This document shows positions 1 to 8,931 of a stretch of 64,000 nt of DNA, one piece after another. The stretch is from JBDXHU01 sp039989475 (GTDB taxonomy: Bacteria; Pseudomonadota; Gammaproteobacteria; Pseudomonadales; Halieaceae), in the NCBI GenBank assembly GCA_039989475.1, contig JBDXHU010000010.1, positions 248,001-312,000 on the forward strand. Reading direction: 5' to 3'. How positions within the stretch are numbered: the stretch's first letter is position 1; each line of letters starts with the position of its first letter. Below the pieces are notes generated by a model that was not told where the DNA came from, ran no database searches, and saw only the letters and a list, made by a program, of their open reading frames with translations. The translations under genes and the position numbers were made by a program.

Positions 1-402
1 CAGGGCCTTTTGGAAGCGGTTGGCGTGGCTGCGCTCAGCCTTGGCCAGGGTTTCCATCCAGTCTGCGATCTCGTCGAAGCCTTCGTCGCGGGCTGTCTTG
101 GCCATACCGGGGTACATATCGGTGTACTCGTGGGTCTCACCGGCGATCGCTGCCTTGAGGTTGTCGGCCGTACCGCCGATGGGCAGGCCTGTGGCGGGGT
201 CACCCACTTCTTCCAGGTACTCCAGGTGGCCGTGTGCGTGGCCCGTCTCACCTTCGGCGGTGGAACGGAATACAGCAGCTACGTCGTTGTAGCCCTCTAC
301 GTCTGCCTTGGCGGCGAAGTACAGGTAACGGCGGTTGGCCTGGGATTCGCCCGCAAATGCGGCTTTGAGATTTTCTTCGGTTTGGCTACCTTTCAAAGAC
401 AT
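1..402 (-). CDS. Rubrerythrin (3' end off window)
   Basis: The 134 visible codons encode the N-terminal ferritin-like diiron domain of a rubrerythrin, a peroxide-reducing non-heme iron protein of the cytoplasm. Recognisable segments are the start MSLKGSQTEENLKAAFAGES followed by QANRRYLYFA, and the helix residues E..H with EYLEEVGDP and HEYTDMYPGMA. The C-terminal rubredoxin-like part, if there is one, lies beyond position 1. The ATG start is supported by an AGGAG six bases upstream. The gene is divergent from an OxyR-type regulator, which fits a peroxide-responsive pair. Family assignment is firm; regulation by the neighbour is inferred. Confidence 0.9.
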   Translation of the reverse strand, partial: MSLKGSQTEENLKAAFAGESQANRRYLYFAAKADVEGYNDVAAVFRSTAEGETGHAHGHLEYLEEVGDPATGLPIGGTADNLKAAIAGETHEYTDMYPGMAKTARDEGFDEIADWMETLAKAERSHANRFQKAL

Positions 403-609
403 CGTGGTCTCCTGTTTATTTGTATCAGTCACATGTGAGGCGCAATGCGACACTGTTGCCAGTGGGCCTTGCCGCCAGCCAGTTAAGCTCAGGCTAGTTA
501 TAGATTAGCCACAAAATACGTATCTGCATAATTAATTATTTATGAATGCTTGATCGATTTTATCGATGGTCTATTATTCGGGCAGACCTGCCGGCAGAGA
601 GCCCCAACC
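403..609. promoter_or_regulatory. Divergent rubrerythrin/oxyR intergenic region
   Basis: This AT-rich stretch separates two divergent genes and must hold both promoters. Two ATCGAT hexamers separated by TTT (553-567) form an inverted repeat just ahead of oxyR, and ATACGTAT (516-523) is a second small palindrome. An ATAG at 500-503 starts a poor match to the spaced ATAG/CTAT pattern of OxyR sites. I do not see a clean OxyR operator, so the site assignment is tentative. Confidence 0.3.
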
Positions 610-1506
610 ATGTCACGACAACCCACCCTGAAACAGCTCAAATACCTCAGTGCCGTCGCCGAGCATGCCCACTTCGGTAATGCGGCCAAGGCCTGCCATG
701 TATCCCAGTCGACCCTCAGCGCGGGCATTCTGGAGCTGGAAGAAGCTCTGGGCGCCTCGCTGGTGGAACGCAACAATCGCCAGGTTATTCTCAGTGCGCT
801 GGGCAGTGAGGTGGTGGAGCGCGGTCGCACGATTCTGCTGGATGTTGAGGACCTGGTGGCGCTCTGCGATGCTTCCAGTGAGCCCTTCAGCGGCAAGCTG
901 CGCCTGGGAGTGATTCCCACAGTGGCGCCTTTCATCCTGCCGGGTCTGCTCAAGCGCTTGCGCAAGAAGCACCCACAATTTCAGCTGTTCATTCGAGAGG
1001 ACTTGAGTGGCCACCTGGTCGATGCCCTGCAACACGGTGAGTTGGACGTGTTGTTATTGGCCCTGCCGTTCCCCGCTGACAATGTCGAAACCATGCACCT
1101 GTTCGACGACGAGTTCCTGTTTGCCTGTCCCCGGGGACACGCCCTGGCAGGAGTTAAGCAGCTGAGTACAAGCGACCTGCGCAGCCAGGACTTGTTGCTG
1201 CTGGAGGACGGTCACTGCCTGCGCGACCACGCTCTAGATGCCTGTAAGTTGAAGGATTCGGAAGTGACAATTCCCTACCAGGCCACCAGTCTCAATACGA
1301 TCGTGCAAATGGTCGCCAACGGTATTGGGGTAACCCTGCTGCCGCAGATGGCCATGGATTCAAAAATTCTCAGCGGTACCGAGGTGCAGACGCATCATTT
1401 CAAGGAGCACAATGTGGCTCGCTCGATCGGGCTGATGTGGCGTAAGAAGACCCCGCGACGGGCGGAATTTACCTTGCTGGGAGAGTTTATCGCCGGTGAT
1501 GGCTGA
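610..1506 (+). CDS. oxyR: LysR-family peroxide sensor OxyR
   Basis: This 298-residue protein has an N-terminal winged helix (TLKQLKYLSAVAEHAHFGNA, then QSTLSAGI) and a LysR substrate-binding domain. The redox motif of OxyR is intact: LLLLEDGHCLRDHALDAC carries Cys203 and Cys212, nine residues apart as in the peroxide-sensing disulfide pair of E. coli OxyR (Cys199/Cys208). The following TSLNTIVQMVANGIGVTLLP also matches OxyR. The ATG at 610 is chosen over upstream TTG-initiated extensions because it aligns with the usual family start. It is divergent from rubrerythrin, a plausible target. Confidence 0.93.
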   Translation: MSRQPTLKQLKYLSAVAEHAHFGNAAKACHVSQSTLSAGILELEEALGASLVERNNRQVILSALGSEVVERGRTILLDVEDLVALCDASSEPFSGKLRLGVIPTVAPFILPGLLKRLRKKHPQFQLFIREDLSGHLVDALQHGELDVLLLALPFPADNVETMHLFDDEFLFACPRGHALAGVKQLSTSDLRSQDLLLLEDGHCLRDHALDACKLKDSEVTIPYQATSLNTIVQMVANGIGVTLLPQMAMDSKILSGTEVQTHHFKEHNVARSIGLMWRKKTPRRAEFTLLGEFIAGDG

Positions 1507-1593
1507 CAGCTCTGCTGTGTTATCGGGAGTCAGTGCTTGGTAGGCTCGCGGCCAAAATTTAATACTGAATTTTTCACAATAAGGACCACAACA

Positions 1594-2610
1594 ATGAACA
1601 AGAATTGCTTGCTGCTAATACTCCTGGGTCTGCTCAGTATGAGCGCCACCGCCGACGAGATGATCATGAAGAATGGCTCGCGCCTGGTTGGCAAGGTGGT
1701 CAGTGCCCACCAGGGAAAGATCGTGTTTAACACGCCCTTTGCCGGTGATATCAAGGTCAAGGCGGAGAATGTAGAGCGTGTCACCACGGCCGATGCCGTC
1801 ACCCTGAAAATGACGGATGGCGCCATCTACAAGGAGAGGCAAATAGTGTCTACCGACCAGGGCACGTCGGTGATTACCGACGGCGAGCCGCCGGTGTTCG
1901 TCAAGCCGGGCGATATTGCCTATGTCAATCCGGAACCCTGGCGGTTGGGCGAGGGCTACAAGTGGTTCGGTGAGGTGAATACAGCCGCTGTGCTGGAGCG
2001 AGGTAACACGGACACCGACGAATACGATGCTGACTTCAAGTCTATCTGGCGCAGCCTGGTTGATAGGTACACCCTGCGCGGTATGTATGAGGTGGATAAA
2101 ACCAACGGCGAGAAAAACAAGAATCAGTGGCGCTTGCGCGGCAAATACGATCGCTTTACCAATCAGGACCCGAACACTTATTACGGTGCCCAGTTGGTGT
2201 TCTTCCACGACGAGTTCGCCGACCTCGATTTACGTACCACGGTCGGTCCCTACATTGGACGCCAGTTCTATGAGAGCAGCCTGTTATCACTTTCTGGCGA
2301 GCTTGGTCTGGTCTACGTCGATGAGCAGTTTGATGTCGCAGAAGACGATGACTTCGTGGGCGGTAACTGGGAGCTCATGTTGACCAGCGATATTATCCCC
2401 AGGACGGAACTCTACGTGGATCAGGTTGGCGTACTCAACTTTGATGATATAGACGGTGTGTTGGTCGACACCATTCTCGGTATCAAGTTTCCGCTTTTGT
2501 ATGGCTTCCAAACCGCCCTCGAGGCCAAGTTTGAATATGATGGCGGCGCGGTCGGCGATGTCGATGAGTTGGACCAGACCTACAGCTTCAAGCTTGGATA
2601 TACCTGGTAG
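1594..2610 (+). CDS. DUF481 outer-membrane beta-barrel protein (YdiY-like)
   Basis: This 338-residue exported protein has a signal peptide (MNKNCLLLILLGLLSMSATA, cleavage before DE) and a short N-terminal beta region (MKNGSRLVGKVV, repeated hydrophobic/polar strands). The C-terminal part matches the DUF481 family, once called salt-induced outer-membrane protein: LERGNTDTDEYDADF is typical of its first strands. It ends in an aromatic residue (SFKLGYTW), as outer-membrane barrels do. The start is the ATG after AAGGACC. Function in the family is poorly known. It ends facing the DAHP synthase gene. Confidence 0.8.
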   Translation: MNKNCLLLILLGLLSMSATADEMIMKNGSRLVGKVVSAHQGKIVFNTPFAGDIKVKAENVERVTTADAVTLKMTDGAIYKERQIVSTDQGTSVITDGEPPVFVKPGDIAYVNPEPWRLGEGYKWFGEVNTAAVLERGNTDTDEYDADFKSIWRSLVDRYTLRGMYEVDKTNGEKNKNQWRLRGKYDRFTNQDPNTYYGAQLVFFHDEFADLDLRTTVGPYIGRQFYESSLLSLSGELGLVYVDEQFDVAEDDDFVGGNWELMLTSDIIPRTELYVDQVGVLNFDDIDGVLVDTILGIKFPLLYGFQTALEAKFEYDGGAVGDVDELDQTYSFKLGYTW

Positions 2611-2631
2611 TAAACGGTCTGCAGCGTGGTG

Positions 2632-3684
2632 CTAGCGCTGGCGGATGGTGTCTGCTAGCTGCTCCAGTAAAGGGAGGGTCTGGTCGAGGGCGAGGCAGGC
2701 ATCGGTGATGCTCTGGCCGTAAGTAGCGGCGACTCCGTCAACGACTTTCTGGTTGCCGGCTACCAGGTGACTTTCCAGCATCAGGCCGCGGATAGCGGTC
2801 TCGCCGGCCTGGATTTGTTGGTTCAGGGACGCCATAACCTCGGTCTGCTTTTCATGATCCTTGCGGCTGTTGCCATGGGAGCAATCGACAATCAATGAAG
2901 CCGGCAAACCTTTTGCCTGCAGCCGGGCGGCAGCGTCCTGTATGTGCTCGGGCTCATAGTTGGGTCCCGTATCGGAGCCGCCACGCAGAATCAGGTAGCT
3001 ATGGAGGTTGCCGGTGGAACGCAGAATCGCGGGCACGCCCTGCTTGGTCAGGGAGGGGAACCAGTGCGGATGCTGGGCCGATCGAATGGCGTCAATCGCA
3101 ACACTGATCGCACCATTGGTGCCGTTCTTGAAGCCGACCGGCATGGACAGACCCGAGGCCAGTTCCCGATGAATTTGACTTTCGACGGTGCGAGCGCCGA
3201 TCGCGCCAAAGCTCACCAACTCTGCGTAATACTGACCCAGCGTGGTGTCGAGGAATTCACTCGCGGCGGGCAGGCCCAACTCGGCAACATCCAACAGGAC
3301 CTGTCGGGCGATGTGTAAGCCCTTGTTGATGTGAAAACTGTCGTCCAGGTCGGGATCGTTGATCAGGCCTTTCCAGCCGACAATGGTGCGAGGCTTTTCA
3401 AAATAAACCCGCAGTACCGGGTAGATAGCATCGGTCAGGTGATCCGTGCCAGCCTTGAACTGCCGCGCGAATTCCAGCAGTGCGACCGGGTCGTGGACGG
3501 AGCAGGGGCCGACAATGGCCAATACCCGTGGATCCTGGCCGCTGAGAATCTGTTCAATGGTCTGGCGCGCTTGCTGCAGGAACTGGGCCGAGCCCTCGGG
3601 CAACGGCAACTCATCCGCCAGCACCGCCGGTGTGATCAGCGGTTGCGATTTATTAATGCGCAGGTCGTCGGTGCTTGGGTCCAT
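2632..3684 (-). CDS. 3-deoxy-7-phosphoheptulonate (DAHP) synthase, class I
   Basis: This 350-residue cytoplasmic enzyme condenses phosphoenolpyruvate with erythrose 4-phosphate, the entry step of aromatic amino acid synthesis. All class I AroF/G/H signatures are present in order: VGPCSVHDP, RVYFEKPRT followed by GWKGLINDP, GARTVESQIHRE, PVGFKNGTNG, RGGSDTGPNY, and DCSHGNSRKDH. Length matches the family. Which feedback type (Phe, Tyr or Trp) it is cannot be read safely from sequence alone, so no isozyme letter is given. It is transcribed alone. Confidence 0.95.
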   Translation of the reverse strand: MDPSTDDLRINKSQPLITPAVLADELPLPEGSAQFLQQARQTIEQILSGQDPRVLAIVGPCSVHDPVALLEFARQFKAGTDHLTDAIYPVLRVYFEKPRTIVGWKGLINDPDLDDSFHINKGLHIARQVLLDVAELGLPAASEFLDTTLGQYYAELVSFGAIGARTVESQIHRELASGLSMPVGFKNGTNGAISVAIDAIRSAQHPHWFPSLTKQGVPAILRSTGNLHSYLILRGGSDTGPNYEPEHIQDAAARLQAKGLPASLIVDCSHGNSRKDHEKQTEVMASLNQQIQAGETAIRGLMLESHLVAGNQKVVDGVAATYGQSITDACLALDQTLPLLEQLADTIRQR

Positions 3685-3883
3685 GTTGAGCTGGCTTCGC
3701 GGAAAAGGGCGCTATTGTCTATGACGCCAGCGAGGGATGCAACGCGAAGCTTCCGGGGAGCCAGCTTGCGGTGGGCGCGGCCCCGGATTTTTTCACGCAA
3801 GCTGATACAGGTCATTGCGCGGAACCTGGCTATCTGCGAGCTTAGGCGCCTCCGTTCAAGTAAATCCGGCAGCGAGCAAAGCG

Positions 3884-5134
3884 ATGCATTTTTCCTACAG
3901 CGACAAGACCGAGCAACTGTGTACCCGTCTGCGAAACTTTATGGACGACCATATTGTGCCGCGCATTCACCAGTGGCGGGAGGAAATTGAAGCGGGTCAA
4001 TTCCCTGTTTCTTTTATGGGAGATCTCAAGAGCCTGGCGCAATCCGAGGGGCTGTGGAACCTGTTTCTGCCATCCCTGCATGAGGACGAGCCGGGCATGG
4101 GTTTAAGTAACCTGGAGTATGCGCCGCTGGCTGAGATCATGGGACGAATTCCCTGGTCCGCGGAGGTATTTAACTGCAGCGCACCCGATACCGGCAATAT
4201 GGAGCTGCTGCACATGTTTGCCAGTGAGGCGCAGCGCGAGCAGTGGCTTTTGCCCTTGCTGAATGGCGAAATTCGATCGGCATTTGCCATGACCGAGCCC
4301 GATGTGGCGTCCTCGGATGCTACCAATATACAGACCCTGGTTCGGCGCGATGGCGATGATTATGTAATCAACGGCCGCAAATGGTTTATCACGAATGCCT
4401 CGCATCCGGATTGCAGCTTCTTCATCTTGATGGGGAAAACCGACCCCGAGGCGCACAAGTATCAGCAGCAGTCGATGATCCTGGTGCCGATGGATACCCC
4501 TGGGGTCACGGTGGTGCGCAATGTCAGTGTCTTGAATCACGTCTCACCGGAGGGTCATAACGAGGTCCTGTTCCAGGATGTGCGGGTACCGGTGAGCAAT
4601 ATTCTGGGCAATGAGGGAGACGGCTTCATGATGGCCCAGGCCAGGCTGGGTCCGGGTCGAATTCATCACTGCATGCGCTGTATCGGCATGGCCGAGGTGT
4701 GCCTGGAGCTGATGGTGGCGCGTTCCCAGGAGCGCAAGACCTTCGGCAAGTTTCTCTATCAGCATGGGTCAATTGCCGAGTGGATTGCACGGTCGCGTAT
4801 CGAAATTGAACAGGCCCGGCTACTGGTGCTCAAAACAGCGGCCCTGATCGATGAAGTCGGGGCGCAGGGTGCCCGCAAGGAGATCTCCATGATCAAGGTA
4901 GTGGCGCCGACCTTGCTGACCACCATTGCCGACCGGGCCATGCAGGTATTCGGCGCTATGGGCGTGAGCCCCGACACCCCGCTGGCGGATTTCTTTACCG
5001 CCGGCCGGGCACTGCGCTATGCCGACGGGCCAGATGAGGTGCACCTGCACACCATTGCCAGGCTGGAATTAAAGGAGGGTCGAGAGGCGCTGATGCATGC
5101 CACAGCGTTCCTGGCGAAGCCCGCAGCATCTTGA
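3884..5134 (+). CDS. Acyl-CoA dehydrogenase (ACAD10/11-like)
   Basis: This 416-residue flavoprotein dehydrogenates acyl-CoA thioesters and passes electrons to ETF. The FAD/substrate loop FAMTEPDVASSDATNIQT, the beta-domain segment INGRKWFITNASHPDC, and the C-terminal helices (GPGRIHHCMRCIGMAE, QVFGAMGVSPDTPLADFF, RYADGPDEVHLHTIARLEL) identify the family. The DGPDEVH form near the C-terminus resembles the ACAD10/11 group. The ATG at 3884 gives a family-like N-terminus; an in-frame upstream extension from 3815 lacks similarity. Its acyl substrate is unknown. Confidence 0.9.
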   Translation: MHFSYSDKTEQLCTRLRNFMDDHIVPRIHQWREEIEAGQFPVSFMGDLKSLAQSEGLWNLFLPSLHEDEPGMGLSNLEYAPLAEIMGRIPWSAEVFNCSAPDTGNMELLHMFASEAQREQWLLPLLNGEIRSAFAMTEPDVASSDATNIQTLVRRDGDDYVINGRKWFITNASHPDCSFFILMGKTDPEAHKYQQQSMILVPMDTPGVTVVRNVSVLNHVSPEGHNEVLFQDVRVPVSNILGNEGDGFMMAQARLGPGRIHHCMRCIGMAEVCLELMVARSQERKTFGKFLYQHGSIAEWIARSRIEIEQARLLVLKTAALIDEVGAQGARKEISMIKVVAPTLLTTIADRAMQVFGAMGVSPDTPLADFFTAGRALRYADGPDEVHLHTIARLELKEGREALMHATAFLAKPAAS

Positions 5135-5205
5135 TGCAGGTCAACGCAAAACGCCGGGATTTTTCCTAGTCTGTTAAGCATCCTGCAAGGTATGGGGGGT
5201 GTTTT

Positions 5206-5313
5206 ATGGACAACGAATGGGTATTTGTCGCTAGCGGCCTGTTGGCAGCGATTTCGGTGGGTGGTATTTCCGTTATCTTGCTGATGATTGCTACGGGCAA
5301 GATCAAGGCCTGA
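5206..5313 (+). CDS. Putative 35-residue single-pass membrane peptide
   Basis: A short reading frame encodes MDNEWVFVASGLLAAISVGG and continues with ISVILLMIATGKIKA. It is one hydrophobic helix with acidic residues at the N-terminus and two lysines at the C-terminus, which would place the lysine end in the cytoplasm or flank the helix as in known small membrane proteins. A purine-rich GGGGGGT lies a few bases upstream of the ATG. A weak hairpin follows. I recognise no family; coding is supported only by composition, ribosome-binding context and position in an otherwise empty 304-base gap. Confidence 0.5.
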   Translation: MDNEWVFVASGLLAAISVGGISVILLMIATGKIKA

Positions 5314-5322
5314 GTAGCCTTT

Positions 5323-5344
5323 GAAGCCCGCATTCCGGGGCTTC
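5323..5344 (+). terminator. Possible hairpin terminator
   Basis: GAAGCCC (5323-5329) pairs with GGGCTTC (5338-5344) around an eight-base loop, just after the 35-residue frame. No clear T-run follows, so intrinsic termination is uncertain. Confidence 0.35.
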
Positions 5345-5438
5345 GCGTGTTTCCGCGTCAACTGGGCTCAGCGGACGGATAGCTGGGTCTGGGTTTCCTC
5401 GTCTTTCTCTACCTGAATTTGAAAATGCGCCAGCTTGT

Positions 5439-7541
5439 TCAGCCCGGTGCGACCTCTACCGGCACGCCATTGATAGCCGCGTTGCCGGACAGGGCATCCA
5501 GTGCCAGTTCATCAGTTACATCGTTACAGCTGACTCCGGCATTGGCGCTGGCGATTTCAGCACGAATGCCCGTGCGGTCGTGACCGTAGCCGTGAGGAAT
5601 GCTGACCACGCCAGGCATGATGTCCTCGGTCGCTTCAACTTGCAGGCGAACTTCTCCAGCCCGTGAGCGCACCGTGACCCAATCGGCTTCGCTGATCTTC
5701 CTGCTTGCCATGTCCTGTGGGTGGATCATCAGGGTGCAGCGATTCTTGCCCTTAACCAGGCGATGGTAATTGTGCATCCAGGAATTGTTTGAGCGCACGT
5801 GCCGCCGGCCGATCAACAACAAGTCGCCATGGCTGGTCTCCAGTTCCGCCTCAAGACGGGCGATATCGGCCAGTGGCTGAGGTGTATCGCAGTGAATGGT
5901 TTTGTCGGCCGTGAACAGGCGCTGGGGCAACTGAGGCATCAGTGGTCCCAGGTCTACACCGGAAGGATGTTCACGCAGTTTTTCCAGGCTCATGCCCTGG
6001 TCGGCGTAGGGTCCGGCCTGTAAAGCCATGTCGACCAGCAGGCGCGGAGCCGGTGTGGGGCGCGACTCCAGTTGCAATCTTTCGGCAAAACGCTTGCCCA
6101 GCTCATTGAAAATTTCCCAATCGTGTAGCGCGCCTTTGGGCTTCTCAAATACCGGTTCATTCATGCGAGTCGTGTTGCGAATTGAATTGACGTGGAAGCC
6201 GATGTCGTAATGGTCGTGTTCCAGTGGCGAGGTCGGTGGCAGGATGATGTCGGCGTGGCGGGTAGTCTCATTGATGAAGGGGTCAAGCGACACCATGAAA
6301 TCCAGGCTCTCCAGGGCTTCATCCAATTGCCGACCGTTCGGTGTCGATAGCACCGGATTGCCGGCGCCGGTGAACAGCGCGCGAATCTGGCCCTCCCCAG
6401 GGGTGCTGATTTCTTCAGCCAGGGCGGCTGCGGGAAGTTCTCGATCAAACTCCGGCAGTTGCCTGACACGGCTGTGATGGCGGCCGAAACCACCGCGGCC
6501 GGTATTGCCCACGTTGTCGAAGGCCGGCAGGGTAAACAGGCAGCCGCCGGGCTTGTCGAGATTCCCGGTGGCGATGTTGATGATCTGGATCAGCCACTGG
6601 CACAGGGTGCCGAAAGCCTGGGTGGATACGCCCATGCGGCCGTAGCAGATTCCCGCCTCCGCGGCTGCGAGGTCGCGTGCCATACCGCGGATACTGTCGG
6701 CATCAATGCCACAGTGAGCGGCAACCCGCTCCGCCGTGAATTCACTGCAGGCCTCGGCCACGGTCTCGAGACCCGTGACGAAATCTGACAAATGACCCGG
6801 GTCGACCAGGTCTTCGCTGAACAGGGTATTGAGAATGGCTAGCAGCAGGGCGGCATCGGTACCCGGCGTGATGAAATGGTGCTCGCTGGCCAGTTCCGCG
6901 GTTTCGGTGCGGCGCGGGTCTATGACCACCAGTTTGCCGCCGCGCTTTTTCATGTCCTTGATGCGCTTGCGCACATCGGGCACGGTCCAGATGCTGCCAT
7001 TGGAGGCGATCGGGTTGGCGCCGAGCATGAGGAAATAATCGCTGCGATCGATATCGGGAATCGGGAACATCAGTTTGTGACCGAACAACCACAGGCCGAT
7101 CAGGTGGTGTGGCAATTGGTCGACCGAGGTGGCGGAAAATCGGTTGTCAGTGCGGATATGCGAAAACAAGGCAGACTGGTGAGTCATCATGCCGTAGTTG
7201 TGCACTGATGGATTGCCCAGGTAAATACCAATAGCGTTGACGCCGTGACGTTCATAGGTATCAGCGAGTTGCGCGGCGGTAGTATCCAGGGCCTCGTCCC
7301 AGCTGATTTCCTGCCACTGCACTGAACCGTCATCCTGGCGCACTTTCTTGACCGGTTGGCGCAGTCGGTCAGGGTCCTCGTGCAGGTCTTGCAGTGCCAC
7401 CGCTTTTGGGCAGATATGACCGCGGCTCAAGGGGTCGTCAGGATCACCTTTGATAGACACAATCTGGCCATTGTCGACTTCGATTTTGACGCCGCAGATC
7501 GCCTCGCACAGGTGGCAGGCACGTAAGTGAGTTTCGCTCAT
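5439..7541 (-). CDS. Molybdopterin-dependent oxidoreductase with [4Fe-4S] site
   Basis: This 700-residue enzyme belongs to the DMSO reductase/formate dehydrogenase-like superfamily. The N-terminal cluster motif is complete: Cys9, Cys12, Cys16 and Cys44 (ACHLCEAICG, then RGHICPKA). Further signs are EISWDEALD, LGANPIASNG, VVIDPRRTETAELASEH, and a C-terminal molydopterin-dinucleotide-binding domain with HPQDMASRKISEADWVTVRS. There is no Tat signal, so it should act in the cytoplasm. Its ATG overlaps the alcohol dehydrogenase stop by four bases, so the two are co-translated. The substrate cannot be told from sequence. Confidence 0.88.
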   Translation of the reverse strand: MSETHLRACHLCEAICGVKIEVDNGQIVSIKGDPDDPLSRGHICPKAVALQDLHEDPDRLRQPVKKVRQDDGSVQWQEISWDEALDTTAAQLADTYERHGVNAIGIYLGNPSVHNYGMMTHQSALFSHIRTDNRFSATSVDQLPHHLIGLWLFGHKLMFPIPDIDRSDYFLMLGANPIASNGSIWTVPDVRKRIKDMKKRGGKLVVIDPRRTETAELASEHHFITPGTDAALLLAILNTLFSEDLVDPGHLSDFVTGLETVAEACSEFTAERVAAHCGIDADSIRGMARDLAAAEAGICYGRMGVSTQAFGTLCQWLIQIINIATGNLDKPGGCLFTLPAFDNVGNTGRGGFGRHHSRVRQLPEFDRELPAAALAEEISTPGEGQIRALFTGAGNPVLSTPNGRQLDEALESLDFMVSLDPFINETTRHADIILPPTSPLEHDHYDIGFHVNSIRNTTRMNEPVFEKPKGALHDWEIFNELGKRFAERLQLESRPTPAPRLLVDMALQAGPYADQGMSLEKLREHPSGVDLGPLMPQLPQRLFTADKTIHCDTPQPLADIARLEAELETSHGDLLLIGRRHVRSNNSWMHNYHRLVKGKNRCTLMIHPQDMASRKISEADWVTVRSRAGEVRLQVEATEDIMPGVVSIPHGYGHDRTGIRAEIASANAGVSCNDVTDELALDALSGNAAINGVPVEVAPG

Positions 7542-8746
7542 GCCGGACTCCGCAGGCCGCGCACCAGGTCTTCACACTCCTGGCGTTCGAGGAAGCGGGG
7601 GACGGGGTAGCCGCTGGCTTCCTTAAGCGCTGCTGTTACGATGGCGTCGATATCCTCTTCCTTGATGACATCGGTAGTTTTGGGGATGCCAATCTCCGCG
7701 TTCAGCGACCAGACCTTGTCGATGACTTTTTGCGCCAGGGCGTCCTCGGTTTCCGTTGCGGAGCCGAGGTCGGTGTGGACGGCCAGTTCTGCCAGTCGTT
7801 TTGATGCGGAGTCCTTCAACAGTTCCAGCACATGGGGCAGTACCATGGCATTGCCGAGCCCATGGGGAACACTGTAAAGGCCGCCGAGTTGGTGTGATAT
7901 GGCGTGCACGTAGCCGACCAGGCAGGTGGAGAACGCCAGGCCTGCAAAATATGAGGCCAGCGCCATGGCTTCTCGGGCTTCAAGATCATCGCCATTGCGG
8001 CAGGCCTGGGCAATATTGTCGAAAATCATCTTGGTCGCAGTGCGCCCGAAGGCCAGGCACTCTTCAGTATCCCAGACGTTGATATAAGACTCGATGGCGT
8101 GCGTGAGCGCGTCCATGCCGGTGGCCGCGGTGATATGGGGCGGCAGCCCGCGCATGATCTCCGAATCCAGGGCGGCCGCGCTGGGAATGACCCTTGGATC
8201 CGCCACCATCAGCTTTTCATGGGTGTCGTTGTCGGAAACGACAGCGACCAGGGTGACTTCCGAGCCGGTGCCTGCGGTTGTAGGCACAGCAAACAGCGGC
8301 AGTGTAGGTACCTTGCTTTTCTTCAGCCCCACACACTGCTCGGCAGTGAGATCGTTAGAGCCCGCCATGGCAATGACCTTGGCGGCATCAATGGATGAGC
8401 CGCCGCCGACGGCGAGCACGCTATCGCAGTTATTCTGCTTCAGGCAGGCAATGCCCTCATTGACAAGTTGCACCGTGGGATCCGGCAAGACGCCATCGAA
8501 AATATGGGTATTCACGCCACGTTCCTGCAGTCGCGCAAGTGCAGGATTGAGGATGCCCAGCTCCATCAGCGGCTTGTCGGTGACGATCAGAATGTCCTTG
8601 AAGCCAAAATGGGCGATGGTGTTGCACAGCTCAAGGGTCGAATTCTGGCCCACGAACACCCCGGGCCGCGGTTGAGGTGTCATGACCAGACGTTTTTTCA
8701 GTGACAAGATGGCGCGATAACCCCACTCCTTATAAAAAGCCGGCAT
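7538..8746 (-). CDS. Iron-containing alcohol dehydrogenase
   Basis: This 402-residue group III dehydrogenase carries the NAD-binding GGGSSIDAAK, the family motif PTTAGTGSEVT, and metal-ligand regions TGMDALTHAIESYIN and YVHAISHQLGGLYSVPHG. It interconverts an alcohol and an aldehyde or ketone with NAD(P). A shorter start at the Met of MTPQPRPGVF is possible; the longer ATG follows AGAGGA at a reasonable distance. It is the first gene of a unit with the downstream molybdopterin oxidoreductase (four-base overlap), suggesting an alcohol or aldehyde oxidation step handed on to that enzyme, which is inference. Confidence 0.92.
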   Translation of the reverse strand: MPAFYKEWGYRAILSLKKRLVMTPQPRPGVFVGQNSTLELCNTIAHFGFKDILIVTDKPLMELGILNPALARLQERGVNTHIFDGVLPDPTVQLVNEGIACLKQNNCDSVLAVGGGSSIDAAKVIAMAGSNDLTAEQCVGLKKSKVPTLPLFAVPTTAGTGSEVTLVAVVSDNDTHEKLMVADPRVIPSAAALDSEIMRGLPPHITAATGMDALTHAIESYINVWDTEECLAFGRTATKMIFDNIAQACRNGDDLEAREAMALASYFAGLAFSTCLVGYVHAISHQLGGLYSVPHGLGNAMVLPHVLELLKDSASKRLAELAVHTDLGSATETEDALAQKVIDKVWSLNAEIGIPKTTDVIKEEDIDAIVTAALKEASGYPVPRFLERQECEDLVRGLRSPA

Positions 8747-8821
8747 AACTCTGTCCTCTGCTTATACTCATGCGGAGGGAAAGTCTGGCAGTACCCGACT
8801 AAGATGTAAACTTAAACGCCC

Positions 8822-8928
8822 ACCTCCGACCCCACTGGGGTCGGAGGTAAATGGGGTCAGACCCCAGCGGGGTCGGAGGTAAATGGGGTCGGAGGTAAAT
8901 AGGGTCGGAGGTAAATGGGGTCGGAGGT
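8822..8928. repeat. Intergenic repeat element A (GGGGTCGGAGGT family)
   Basis: The element opens with a 27-bp palindrome (8822-8848, 13-bp arms ACCTCCGACCCCA around one base). It continues with TGGGGTCAGACCCCA, itself a 15-bp palindrome, and then direct copies of a 16-bp unit TGGGGTCGGAGGTAAA. Five plus-strand GTCGGAGGT cores and one inverted core are present. The same organisation recurs at 28702-28904 and 39916-40117. The final copy runs straight into the start codon of the SDR gene. No transposase is nearby. Confidence 0.9.
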
Positions 8929-8931
8929 GAG

